A stretch of DNA of 64,000 bases, taken from the NCBI GenBank assembly GCA_964510515.1, contig CAZEAU010000007.1, positions 18,268 through 82,267 of the forward strand. The letters run 5' to 3'. Source of the stretch: SURF-21 sp964510515. GTDB lineage: Bacteria; Actinomycetota; Geothermincolia; Geothermincolales; RBG-13-55-18. The stretch's first letter is position 1. Each line of letters begins with the position of its first letter. Below the pieces are notes generated by a model. That model did not search any database and was not told the origin of the DNA. It saw nothing but the letters and a program-made list of their open reading frames with translations. This document shows positions 44,806 through 53,330 of this stretch, piece after piece. Both the position numbers and the translations under genes were made by a program.

Positions 44806-45893
44806 GCCTCCACCCCCCCGGGCGAGGCCAGCAGGCGCGCCAGCGCGCGCTCCAGGTGGCGGGCAAATTCCTCGCGGCTGAAATCGGCGAGCCTCTCCCG
44901 CTGCGCCGCCACCACCCTCTCCCTGAGCAGGGAGTCGCGCTCCAGGCGGTCCAGCAGCTCCGCCAGCAGGGGATAGTCCTTGTCGTCGAAGAGTATGCCC
45001 GCCCCGCCCATGGTCTCCGGCACCGCCCCGGCCTCGTAGGCCAGCACCACCAGGCCGAAGTGGAAGCACTCCAGCAGGGGGGTGCTGAAGCCCTCGTGCT
45101 CGCTCATGGAGAGGTAATAGCGGCAGTTGCGGTAGCAGGCGGCCAGCTGCGCGTCGCTTAACCGCCCCAGGAAATGCACGCTCCCCTCCAGGCCCAGCTC
45201 CCGGACCAGGGCGGCGAGGGCGGCGTAATAGCTCTTGAGCATGAACCCCGCCACCACCAGGCGCGAGTCCGCGTTGACGCCGCGGTGATAGCAGGCGAAG
45301 AGCCTGATGGCGTCCTCGACCTTCTTGTTGGGGACCACGCGCCCCACGCAGAGCAGGTTGGTCTTGCCGTCCCCCAGCCATCTCGCCAGCGCCGCGTCCT
45401 CGCCCGCCTCCAGGCATTCCAGGGGCGGCTGTATGGGGAGCACGTCGCTCTTCTCGGGGGCGAACCCCAGCTCCAGGAGCTCGCGGCGGTTGAACTCGGA
45501 GTCGGCCAGGGCCAGGTCGCAGTCCGCGAACTCCCGCAGGTGTTCACGCCCCAGCCGGCAGAGGAAAAAGGAGCCGAAATGGTAGTCGCGATAGTACTCC
45601 GGCGGGGTGATGTTGTGATAGATGAGCGCCTTGCGGTGGCGGGTCTCGTGAAAGAGGCGGCAGTTCTCGCAGTAGAGGGCGTAATGGTAGAGGAGCACGT
45701 CCTCCTCGTCCTCGTGCATGACCTTGGCGTACTCGCCGTCGTGGGCGGCGAAGCGGCGGCCGAGGTCGTCCATGTCGTAGGCGTAGAGGCGGGAATCGAC
45801 CCCCCAGGAGGTGAGCACCTCGTGGATGGCCAGGGCCTGGCTGCTGATGGGCTCGCCGCCGCCCAGCCAGGGCAGCACCTGGTGTACCCTCAT
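44802..45893 (-). CDS. GT4-family glycosyltransferase (YHNITPPE group)
   Basis: 363 aa, GT-B fold, paralogue of 42599-43678. The N-terminus RVHQVLPWLGGGEPISSQA has a glycine-rich acceptor loop; LLYHYALYCENCRLFHETRH and IYHNITPPEYYRDYHF follow. The donor domain starts near 188 (NLLCVGRVVPNKKVEDAIRL), and the E-x7-E is in EHEGFSTPLLECFHFG. ATG 45893 lies one base after the stop of the preceding glycosyltransferase; its own stop overlaps the degenerate methyltransferase by 4 bp. The strict order GT - pseudo-methyltransferase - GT suggests the three work on one glycan segment. Confidence 0.9.
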   Translation of the reverse strand: MRVHQVLPWLGGGEPISSQALAIHEVLTSWGVDSRLYAYDMDDLGRRFAAHDGEYAKVMHEDEEDVLLYHYALYCENCRLFHETRHRKALIYHNITPPEYYRDYHFGSFFLCRLGREHLREFADCDLALADSEFNRRELLELGFAPEKSDVLPIQPPLECLEAGEDAALARWLGDGKTNLLCVGRVVPNKKVEDAIRLFACYHRGVNADSRLVVAGFMLKSYYAALAALVRELGLEGSVHFLGRLSDAQLAACYRNCRYYLSMSEHEGFSTPLLECFHFGLVVLAYEAGAVPETMGGAGILFDDKDYPLLAELLDRLERDSLLRERVVAAQRERLADFSREEFARHLERALARLLASPGGVEA

Positions 45894-45894
45894 C

Positions 45895-47076
45895 TCACGC
45901 CCCCCCGTCCTCGAGCGCCGCGAGGAAACTCTCCACCACGCGGTCCCAGCAGAAGGTGGAGAGCACGTATTCCAGGCCCCGCGCGCCCATGCTCGCGCGC
46001 AGCCCCTCCCGTTCCAGCAGGAGCTCCATGGCCTCGTGGAAGCCGGGGTAATCGCGGAACCACAGCCCGCCCCCGCTGCGCTCCAGGTGATGCCGGGTCA
46101 CCGCGCAGTCCCCGTGCACCAGGCAGGCCGAGCCCGTCAGCCAGGCCTCCATGATGACGATGGAGAAACTCTCCTGCACGGAGGGGTTGCACAGGAAGGT
46201 GGCGGCGGCGTAGGCGTCCCGCTTGTCCCTCTCGTCCACCGGCCCGATGTCCACGATGATGTCGCGGAAGCTGTAGGGGATGCTCACCCGCGGCTCCCCG
46301 ATCATGACCAGCTTGACCTCGCGCCCGCTGTTGTGGACGTAGTTGCAGAAGTAGCGCATGAGCAGGAAGGTGTTCTTGGCCACGTCCCGCCTGCCCGCAT
46401 AGAGGATGAAGTCGCCCTCCAGGCCGTACTTGGCGCGGAAACGCCTCCCGTCCGCGCTGAAGGGCTCGAAGCCCATGCCCACCACGCGGCCGCGCATGTC
46501 CTTGCCGTAGAGTCGCCGCACCAGCTCCATCTCCGGCTCGCTGTTGAAGATGATCCCCCGCGCCGAGAGCATCATCTTCCTGAAGATGGAGAGGTGGGCG
46601 AAGGGCTCGTCGTGCAGGCAGGGGATGATGTAGGCCTTGTCCTTCACCGCCAGCACCCCCTGATAGGTGGTGCCGAAAAGATAGGGCGCGAAGACGAAGG
46701 CGCGGTAGTCCTCGCGCTGCTCGCGCAGGTAGCGCACCATGTCCTCGCTGGTGACCACGTTCCTTATCCAGTACTCCTGCCTGCCGCGGGAGATGCGCTT
46801 GCCCTCCGACAGCTCGCGCTGCGTCCGCGCCACCTTGCGGTCGAGGTTGCGGCTCTGATTGTGGAAGCGGCGCACGGTGACGCCGTGGATATGCTCTATC
46901 CCCGGAGGGTAGTGGGTCTTCCAGGTGTAGGGGTCGATGGCGCAGGTGGTCAGGACCTCCACCGCATGCCCGCGGCGGTGCAGCTCCTCGGCCAGGCATC
47001 TGACCAGGGTCTCCGCTCCCCCGATGACCTCCAGACCGTAGCGGGGAGGCACGAAGGCGATGGTTTCCGCCCCCAA
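45895..47076 (-). CDS. GT4-family glycosyltransferase
   Basis: 393 aa, GT-B fold. The N-terminus TIAFVPPRYGLEVIGGAETL resembles the start of the 30804 enzyme (YRFGPEIIGGGER), without that enzyme's insert. Donor domain: DFILYAGRRDVAKNTFLLMR (about 223-242) and QESFSIVIMEAWLTGSACLV with the E-x7-E. The start is TTG 47076; its SD GGAGG overlaps the stop codon of the methyltransferase gene upstream (GGAGGTAA), which shows translational coupling. Third glycosyltransferase in the block downstream of the exporter. Confidence 0.87.
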   Translation of the reverse strand: MGAETIAFVPPRYGLEVIGGAETLVRCLAEELHRRGHAVEVLTTCAIDPYTWKTHYPPGIEHIHGVTVRRFHNQSRNLDRKVARTQRELSEGKRISRGRQEYWIRNVVTSEDMVRYLREQREDYRAFVFAPYLFGTTYQGVLAVKDKAYIIPCLHDEPFAHLSIFRKMMLSARGIIFNSEPEMELVRRLYGKDMRGRVVGMGFEPFSADGRRFRAKYGLEGDFILYAGRRDVAKNTFLLMRYFCNYVHNSGREVKLVMIGEPRVSIPYSFRDIIVDIGPVDERDKRDAYAAATFLCNPSVQESFSIVIMEAWLTGSACLVHGDCAVTRHHLERSGGGLWFRDYPGFHEAMELLLEREGLRASMGARGLEYVLSTFCWDRVVESFLAALEDGGA

Positions 47077-47081
47077 GGCGA

Positions 47082-48206
47082 TTACCTCCGAGCCTCGAGG
47101 AGATAGTAGCGCGGCCCGCGCAGGGCCTGCGCCAGCGCCGCCGCGCCCTCGCCCGCCGGTACCTCGGCGCCCTCCGGGCGCGTGCCTTCCTCTCCGCCCT
47201 GCCGGCCATCCACGGCCTCCACGGCGGCCTCGCGGAACCCCGCCGCGAGGAAGAGCGCGCGCATGGTGTCGGGGTGGACGAGGCGCAGGACGGTGGGGTC
47301 GCGGAAGGCCTCCTCCACGCCGAGGAAGGACGCGGGATGGTGGTTGAGAACCGCCACCTTGCCGCCTTTTTCCACCTTGTCCGCCAGCGCGTTCACCGTC
47401 CACAGCAGCTCCCGGGTATCGTCCCTCTCCCCCAGGTCCTGCATGAACACCCCCGGCAGCGACTCCACCGGGCAGGACTTGAGGAAGTCCAGGGGGTGCA
47501 CGTGCTGCACCTTCAAAAATCTCTCCTGACACATGCTCACCAGGCGGGAGTCGTCCTCCACCCCCAGCGCCTTGCGGCCCTCGCGCGCGCAGGCCGCTAG
47601 GAAGTCCCCCGTCCCGGCGTAGAGGTCGATCACCTGCCGCTGCGGCTCGAAGCGGCGGGCCGCCTCCTCCAGGAGGCCGTCATCCTGCCGGCGCAGGCCC
47701 ATCTCCACCCAGGCCGCGTAGCGGTCCACCCCGCCGCGGTAGTCCCTCTCCCTCTCCGTCCGCAGCAACTCCACCATGGCCTCCAGGGAGCGCACCAGCT
47801 TCTCGTTGAAGGCCCTCTGCTTGGCGAAGACCACCTCCATGTAGGGGGTCATGAAGCGGCGGATGACCCTCTTGGCGAGCAGGATGAAGGGCTTGAGGGG
47901 CCCGGGGCGCGCCCCGATGGGGTAATAGGTGTTGATGTCCGAGAACTGGCGGGCGAACTGCAGCATGAAGGAGAGCTCCTGCAAGGGGTCGGTGAAGAGG
48001 TCGTGCACGGGGTCGAGGTCTATGACCTTCGCCTCCCCCAGCCGCTCCCGCTCCAGGTCCTGTATCTCCAGGTCGCGGTAGATGCCCTCCTCGCGCCGCC
48101 GCGCCACCCTGGCCTCTATCTCCGCCATCGCCGCCTGCAGGCCGGCGTCGTCGGGGAGGCTGAGCACGTCCCGCGGCTCCCGGGGGCGGCCTTCCTCCGC
48201 GCTCAT
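47082..48206 (-). CDS. SAM-dependent methyltransferase adjacent to the Wzm/Wzt exporter
   Basis: 374 aa. An N-terminal helical region (about 30-75) is followed by PVHDLFTDPLQELSFMLQFA and TPYMEVVFAKQRAFNEKLVR, a helical bundle often seen before glycan methyltransferase domains. The Rossmann core is VIDLYAGTGDFLAACAREGR (motif I, about 202-221), GVEDDSRLVSMCQERF, VFMQDLGERDDTRE and KVAVLNHHPASFLGVE. In ABC-exported O-antigens a chain-terminating methyltransferase sits next to wzt and its product is recognised by the Wzt C-domain; position and companions here fit such a capping role, which is inference. ATG 48206 has SD AAGGGAGGG. Confidence 0.82.
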   Translation of the reverse strand: MSAEEGRPREPRDVLSLPDDAGLQAAMAEIEARVARRREEGIYRDLEIQDLERERLGEAKVIDLDPVHDLFTDPLQELSFMLQFARQFSDINTYYPIGARPGPLKPFILLAKRVIRRFMTPYMEVVFAKQRAFNEKLVRSLEAMVELLRTERERDYRGGVDRYAAWVEMGLRRQDDGLLEEAARRFEPQRQVIDLYAGTGDFLAACAREGRKALGVEDDSRLVSMCQERFLKVQHVHPLDFLKSCPVESLPGVFMQDLGERDDTRELLWTVNALADKVEKGGKVAVLNHHPASFLGVEEAFRDPTVLRLVHPDTMRALFLAAGFREAAVEAVDGRQGGEEGTRPEGAEVPAGEGAAALAQALRGPRYYLLEARR

Positions 48207-48297
48207 AGTCCCTCCCTTCCTCCCCGGCGCGCCCGGCCTCCTCCCGCCTCTCTCCCCGCTGCGGGAGCGGGTCCGGGCGGGGCCGTTCCCGCCAAAA

Positions 48298-49509
48298 CTA
48301 CTGGTCAATGATATCTATCCGGCACTCCATTATCAAGAAACCGGCGTCCTTGCCGGGCGAGGTGACGTCGAAGTAATACATCTTGTCCACCCAGTGGTAA
48401 TTGGTCATCTCGTCCTGGGTGTGGATGGCGGCGGAGACGTGATACCTGCCGTCCAGCATGGGCAGCGAGGGGGTATGGAACTCCACGCAGCCCCTGTCCT
48501 CGATGAAGGGCACGCTCATGCCCCTCAGCCTGGTGTTGGTGCCATAGACCATGATCCCCATCTGGTTGTAGATGCCGAAGCCGAAGACGGGGTCCTCTAT
48601 GCGCCTCTTCGCCTCGTAGTCCAGGCGCAGGGTCATGGCGTCCCCGGTCCTGAACTCCATGGCCGGTCGGCCCTCCCCGTCGAGGATGTCCAGCGAGGTG
48701 ATGGAGGCCTCCCGGTTGCCGAACTCCGAGCCCACCGGGCTCACGCGCATGGCCACGCGGTAGGCGTCGGCCACCTCCTTGGGGTCCCCCAACATGCGTA
48801 TCCTCCCCTTCTCCAGCCACAGCACGCGGTTGGAGAAGGAGGCGGCGATGTCCGTGTTGTGGGTGACGAGGACGATGGTCTTGCCCTCCTGCTGCATCTT
48901 GCTCAGGCGGTTGAGGCACTTGGTCTGGAAGGCCTCGTCCCCGACGGCGAGCACCTCGTCGATGAGCAGGATGTCGGGGTTGAGGTTGATGGCGATGGAG
49001 AAGCCCAGGCGCACGTACATGCCCGAGGAGTAGTTCTTGACCTGGTTGTCGATGAACGGCCCCAGCTCCGAGAAGTCCACTATCTCCGGCAGCAGCGCCT
49101 CCAGCTCGCGCCGCTTAAAGCCGAGCACGGAGCCGTTGAGGTAGATGTTCTCCCGCCCGGTGAGGTCGGGGTGGAAGCCCGCGCCCAGCTCCAGCAGGGC
49201 GGCGATGCTGCCGTTGGTGGTGATGCTGCCGGTGTTGGGGCTCATGATGCGCGTCATCAGGCGCAGCAGGGTGGACTTCCCCGACCCGTTGGGCCCGATG
49301 ATGCTCAGGGTGCGCCCCTTGGGGACGGTGAGGTCGATGTCGCGCAGGGCCCAGAAGAGGTCGTAGCCGCGCTTGCGCCAGTTGATTATCCTCTCCTTGA
49401 GGGTGTAATTGAGGTCGTGGTAGAGGCGGAAGCTCTTGCTGATGCCCCGCAGCTCGATGGCCGGCTCCAGCTTCTCGCGTCCCGCGGCGGTCTCCATGGT
49501 CTCCATCAT
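48298..49509 (-). CDS. wzt: Polysaccharide ABC exporter ATP-binding protein with C-terminal glycan-recognition domain
   Basis: 403 aa. Nucleotide-binding domain: Walker A IIGPNGSGKST (about 70-80), a DLTGRENIYLNG segment typical of polysaccharide exporters, the signature KNYSSGMYVRLGFSIAI (about 156), Walker B ILLIDEVLAVGDEAF, and switch His LVTHNTDIAA. From about 265 a beta-sandwich Wzt-C-type domain follows (ITSLDILDGEGRPAMEFRTG, GRYHVSAAIHTQD), which in characterised systems binds the modified end of the glycan. ATG 49509 overlaps the permease stop (ATGA) and has GGAG in front. Together with Wzm it exports the lipid-linked glycan made by this locus. Confidence 0.95.
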   Translation of the reverse strand: MMETMETAAGREKLEPAIELRGISKSFRLYHDLNYTLKERIINWRKRGYDLFWALRDIDLTVPKGRTLSIIGPNGSGKSTLLRLMTRIMSPNTGSITTNGSIAALLELGAGFHPDLTGRENIYLNGSVLGFKRRELEALLPEIVDFSELGPFIDNQVKNYSSGMYVRLGFSIAINLNPDILLIDEVLAVGDEAFQTKCLNRLSKMQQEGKTIVLVTHNTDIAASFSNRVLWLEKGRIRMLGDPKEVADAYRVAMRVSPVGSEFGNREASITSLDILDGEGRPAMEFRTGDAMTLRLDYEAKRRIEDPVFGFGIYNQMGIMVYGTNTRLRGMSVPFIEDRGCVEFHTPSLPMLDGRYHVSAAIHTQDEMTNYHWVDKMYYFDVTSPGKDAGFLIMECRIDIIDQ

Positions 49510-50324
49510 ATGAACTCCACGAACCTCCCCTCCAGGCGGCAAAAGACATAATAGCCGAGAAACAGCAGGGCCACGGCGAAGGCCGTCGTCCCCAGCACCC
49601 CCGCGAGGGACAGGGAATAGGCGCGGGGCCCGTTCACCGGCGAGTTGTACACGATGCGCTGCCACAGAAGGACGATGTGGGTCATGGGGTTGAGCATGTA
49701 CAGCTGGGAGGCCCAGGCGGGCAGGGTGTCCTTGATCTGGGCGATGGGATAGACGATGGGGGTCATCCAGAACCACGCCGTGAGCAGTATCTCCACGAAA
49801 TGAGTGACGTCCCGGAACAAGACGTTCCAGGCCGAGAGCAGCAGGGTGAGGCCGGCGATAAAGACCAGCTCCAGCAGCATGAGCAGCGGGAACATGAGCA
49901 GCCACGGCGTCATGGGCACCCGGAAGATGATGAGGAAGAAGAGCAGCATCATCTCCTGCAGCACGAAGTGGAAGGAGGCCGACCCCAGATAGGAGAGGGG
50001 GAGCACCTCGCGGGGAAAGTAAACCTTCTTGACCAGCTCACCGTTGTTGACCACGGAGCCCACGCCCATGCTCAGGGCCTGGGACATGAAGTTCCAGGGC
50101 AGGATGCCGGCCATGAGGTAGAAGGCGTAATAGCGCATGTCCGCGCTGCGCACGGTGAAGATGATGCCGAAGGCCACGTAGAAGACCACCAGCATCATCA
50201 GGGGGTTGACCAGCGACCACACGAAGCCCAGGAAGGAGTTCTTGTACTTCACCTTCACCTCTTTGCGGGTGAGGTTGAAGAGGAGTTCGCGATAGTCGAA
50301 GAGGCGTTTCAGGTTCCCTTTCAT
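49506..50324 (-). CDS. wzm: Polysaccharide ABC exporter permease
   Basis: 272 aa, ABC-2 type with six predicted helices. The N-terminus LFDYRELLFNLTRKEVKVKY and the following KNSFLGFVWSLVNPLMMLVV are diagnostic for Wzm/TagG-like permeases; NGELVKKVYFPREVLPLS is the conserved cytosolic coupling loop. The start ATG 50324 has only a weak SD (TTTAGG). The open frame runs on into the 33-bp repeat cluster, which I take as non-coding. First gene of the exporter-methyltransferase-GT block. Confidence 0.95.
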   Translation of the reverse strand: MKGNLKRLFDYRELLFNLTRKEVKVKYKNSFLGFVWSLVNPLMMLVVFYVAFGIIFTVRSADMRYYAFYLMAGILPWNFMSQALSMGVGSVVNNGELVKKVYFPREVLPLSYLGSASFHFVLQEMMLLFFLIIFRVPMTPWLLMFPLLMLLELVFIAGLTLLLSAWNVLFRDVTHFVEILLTAWFWMTPIVYPIAQIKDTLPAWASQLYMLNPMTHIVLLWQRIVYNSPVNGPRAYSLSLAGVLGTTAFAVALLFLGYYVFCRLEGRFVEFI

Positions 50325-50390
50325 ACCTAAAGAAGTTAAAGGACATGCGGTATAAAAGCAACAAATGCCGCGCCCGCCGCCACTCCCATG

Positions 50391-50833
50391 GTGGCACTTC
50401 CGTGGCACTTCCGGGGTCAACCCTCGGAAGGGACAAACATGGTGGCACTTCCGGGGTCAACCCTTAGCCCTCATCAAAACGTCAGCAGAGCTGATCGTTA
50501 CTCCGTGCCGATACCGTCTCCGCCGGGATCCACAAGTGCACAGATCATCCGCGAGGCGCCCCGACGCGGGCACTGAATCCGGGGAAGAACGCAGTGGCAC
50601 TTCCGGGGTCAACCCCAGGAAGGGACAAACATGGCAGCATAAGAGATGGCACACTCCGAGGTTAACCCTCGGAAGAGGCATTGTTATGCACCTTGGTGGT
50701 TCGGTTATGGCACTTCGCAGGGTTGACCCCGGAAAGGACATTGTTATGCACCTTAGGGGCTCGGTTATGGCACTTCTCAGGGTTGACCCCGGAAAGGACA
50801 TGGCACTTCGCAGGGTTGACCCCGGAAAGGACA
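50391..50833. repeat. Cluster of 33-bp palindromic repeats (orientation TGGCACTT...GGACA)
   Basis: Fills most of the 516-bp gap between wzm and the SpoIID gene. Full 33-34-bp units lie at 50402-50435, 50595-50627, 50647-50680, 50708-50740, 50768-50800 and 50801-50833, with partial ones at 50391 and 50442. Consensus TGGCACTTCCGGGGT then TGACCCCGGAAAGGACA, with a near-palindromic GGGGTYRACCCC core. The units at 50647, 50708 and 50768 are also part of a roughly 60-bp tandem repeat (TTGTTATGCACCTT spacer). No gene in this stretch. Confidence 0.92.
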
Positions 50834-50840
50834 AGCGGGG

Positions 50841-53327
50841 TCAGCCGCCGGTGTAGCCCTCGGCGAAGTGCCAGGTGGGCGAGGTGCCGGTCACGCCCAG
50901 GGCGGCATGCCCGCCGCGGCGCCCGTAATAGTCGAAGTACATGGCCCGCTCGACCACGATGCCCTTCCCGCCCGTCTCCTCCACTATCACCGAGACCTCC
51001 TCGGCGGGGAAATAGTCGTCCACGCACAGGGTGAAGCGCGAGCGCGCCGGCACGCTGCAGTAAACCTCCCTGGCCAGGCCCGCCTGGGTGAGGAAGGAGA
51101 ACTTCACCCGCGCCGCCTCGCCGTAGGGGTTGCCCACCAGCACCCAGGTGTCGAAGCCCCCCGCGGTATAGCCCTCGGCCAGGTACCATCTATCGCCGGC
51201 CTCGGGCGCCCCCGCGCTGCAGGACCCTCCCGGCTTGCCGTGGTAATCGAAGTACATGGCGCGCTCCGCCATCACCGGGCGATCGCTCTCCACCAGGGCC
51301 GCCACCTCGGCGGCGGGCAGATGTTCGTCCACGTGCAGGGTGTAGCGGGAGTGGGGAGCCACCTCCACCTGCAGGGTCTTGCCGCCGGACCCCCCCGGCA
51401 CGTAGAGGTTGAAGGTCACCCTGGCCGCCTCATCGTGCGGGTTCCCCACCAGCAGCCAGGTGTCGAAGGCCTCGGCGGTGTAGCCCTCCCCGAAGAGCCA
51501 GCTGCGGGAGAGCGCGGGCGACCCCAGGGCGGCATGCCCCCCCTTGCGGCCCTCGCTGTCGAAATACATGGCGCGTTCGACCACCACCGGCCGGTCGGAC
51601 GAGACCCTGGAGCAGAAGGAGCAGGCCGAGAAGTCCGGCACCCCGTCCACGTAAAGGGTGGCCCGGGACCGCGCCGGCACGCTCATCTCCACCCGGCCGC
51701 TGTGGCCGTCCTCGCGCATGAGGTCCACCGCTGCGTGGGCCTCCTCCCCGCCGGGGTTGTAGATGAGTATCCAGGTGTCGAAGGCCTGGGCGGTATAGCC
51801 CTCGGCCAGGTGCCACTCCGCCGCCGCCTCCGGCGCGCCGTGCTCGCACGAACCGCCGTCGAACTCGCCCAGGTAATCGAAGTACATGGCCCGCTCGGCG
51901 ACGATGCCGCCGCTCGCCGTGACCTCGGCGGATATCTCGTGGTTGGAGAAATACTCGTCGGCATGCACGGTGCGCCGCGTCATGGCCGGCAGCTCCACGT
52001 CCACCTGCTTCTCCTCCCCCGCCGCGGTGCGCATCTTCACCTGCGCCGAGACCGCCTCCCCACCCGGGTTGGCGAGCAGGATGTACTCGTCGAAGCGGTC
52101 GGCGTACGCGCTCACCCGGGAGGAGCGCAGGCCGAAATAGCCGCGCAGATTCTCGCCGCTGACGCGCACCGTGCCCGCGCTGCCCGTGAACGACGCATAG
52201 CGCACCCTCCCGCCCGCGGTGCGGTCCGAGAGGTTCATGCTGTAGAGCGTGCCCACATAGGTGCTGGAGCGCGAGTTGAGCCGCCTCTCCATCTCGGCCC
52301 GGTCGTAGGCCACCGTCCAGGAGGCGAAGGGGTTGTTTCCGGGGTCCTCGCACCACGGGCAATGGACGCCGCGCAGGTAGGGCACCGGCGCGCCCGCCCA
52401 CACGTCCTCGTTGTTGTCGGTATGCCCCCCGCAGGAAGCGGAGTAGAAGCAGTGCGCGACCTGCCCCCCGTAGGTGAGCACCCGGCCCGCCGTGGCCTGC
52501 ACGGCCTGCACCCAGCCGGCGTCCTTCTCCTTCTCGTATCCCTGGTAATACTGGCAATGCGTCTCGTCGCAGATATCGTAGTTGGACGAGGCGTGCTTGC
52601 CCATGCTGCGCACCGCGTAGGAGCGGGCGGCCACCGCCTGGGCCTTCACCGCCTCCTGCGGCCAGCTGCCCGACACCTCGGCGATGCCGCGCAGGTAGGT
52701 CTCGAAATCGCTGATGAGGATGGCCCGCATGGCAAAGGACGACGCGCCGTAAACGTTCAGCTCCAGGGGGGCGGAGCCGGAGAGGTGGCTCACCTTGCGC
52801 CCGCCGTTCTGGGGCAGGCGCAGCACCCCGCCCGCCCCGTCCGGGGAGCTGATGTAGAGGGGGTCGCCCGGGCCGCCGTAGGCCGCGCCGTTGAGGTGGA
52901 TGCCGTCCGGGCGGAATATGCAGAAACGCCCCCGCGCGTCCGCCCCCACCGTCCAGATGCCGCCGGGGGTCATCGTCCCGCCGGGGATGGCGCCGCCCCT
53001 GGTGTAGAAGGTGAAGGCCCCCGCCTCCGGCGCGAGCTGGATGGAAGACTGGTTCTCCAGCAGCCCCACCCGCAGCGAGCCGGGGCAGGACCAGGAACGC
53101 ACCTCCGTCCCCTGGTAGTAATGGGTGAGGATCTGGTCGCAGGTGTAACCGGCCGCGGCCATTCCCTTGGCGCCGTACTGACACATGCCCACGCCGTGCC
53201 CCCATCCGGAGCCGTAAAAGGCGTAGGCCTCCTGCAGGGCCGGCGCCTCCCCCGCCCCCAGGGGCAGGAGCATCGCCGCCATCAGCGCCATGAGCATGGC
53301 CACAGCTACCCTTTTCAGTCCCCTCAC
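50841..53327 (-). CDS. Secreted SpoIID/LytB amidase-enhancer protein with four C-terminal surface repeat modules
   Basis: 828 aa. Signal region MLMALMAAMLLPLGAGEAPA after KR, then GSGWGHGVGMCQYGAKGMAA and YDQILTHYYQGTEV-like sequence at the N-terminus, followed by the SpoIID core: DFETYLRGIAEVSGSWPQEA, KAQAVAARSYAV, HCFYSASCGGHTDNNEDVW. This is the actinobacterial order, with the GHG motif first. SpoIID proteins cleave or help cleave peptidoglycan glycan strands. From about 430 on, four DUF5719-like modules follow (DEYILLANP, DTWILIYNP, DTWLLVGNP, DTWVLVGNP; ERAMYFDY; AEGYT). The chain ends at WHFAEGYTGG, the first residues of a fifth module. The start GTG 53327 uses an SD (AAGGGACGGAG) that lies at the edge of a 33-bp repeat. 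Confidence 0.88.
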   Translation of the reverse strand: MRGLKRVAVAMLMALMAAMLLPLGAGEAPALQEAYAFYGSGWGHGVGMCQYGAKGMAAAGYTCDQILTHYYQGTEVRSWSCPGSLRVGLLENQSSIQLAPEAGAFTFYTRGGAIPGGTMTPGGIWTVGADARGRFCIFRPDGIHLNGAAYGGPGDPLYISSPDGAGGVLRLPQNGGRKVSHLSGSAPLELNVYGASSFAMRAILISDFETYLRGIAEVSGSWPQEAVKAQAVAARSYAVRSMGKHASSNYDICDETHCQYYQGYEKEKDAGWVQAVQATAGRVLTYGGQVAHCFYSASCGGHTDNNEDVWAGAPVPYLRGVHCPWCEDPGNNPFASWTVAYDRAEMERRLNSRSSTYVGTLYSMNLSDRTAGGRVRYASFTGSAGTVRVSGENLRGYFGLRSSRVSAYADRFDEYILLANPGGEAVSAQVKMRTAAGEEKQVDVELPAMTRRTVHADEYFSNHEISAEVTASGGIVAERAMYFDYLGEFDGGSCEHGAPEAAAEWHLAEGYTAQAFDTWILIYNPGGEEAHAAVDLMREDGHSGRVEMSVPARSRATLYVDGVPDFSACSFCSRVSSDRPVVVERAMYFDSEGRKGGHAALGSPALSRSWLFGEGYTAEAFDTWLLVGNPHDEAARVTFNLYVPGGSGGKTLQVEVAPHSRYTLHVDEHLPAAEVAALVESDRPVMAERAMYFDYHGKPGGSCSAGAPEAGDRWYLAEGYTAGGFDTWVLVGNPYGEAARVKFSFLTQAGLAREVYCSVPARSRFTLCVDDYFPAEEVSVIVEETGGKGIVVERAMYFDYYGRRGGHAALGVTGTSPTWHFAEGYTGG

Positions 53328-53330
53328 CTC

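Noticed and set aside
50391..50833. CRISPR-like regular repeats
   Set aside because: Units of 33 bp recur every 33 to about 60 bp, but the spacers are absent or near-identical to each other, units are palindromic, and no cas gene is present.
50457..50834. Open frame with repeated MSFPGSTLRSA peptides on the minus strand
   Set aside because: Direct translation of the 33-bp repeat; no SD and no non-repeat sequence of protein-like character.
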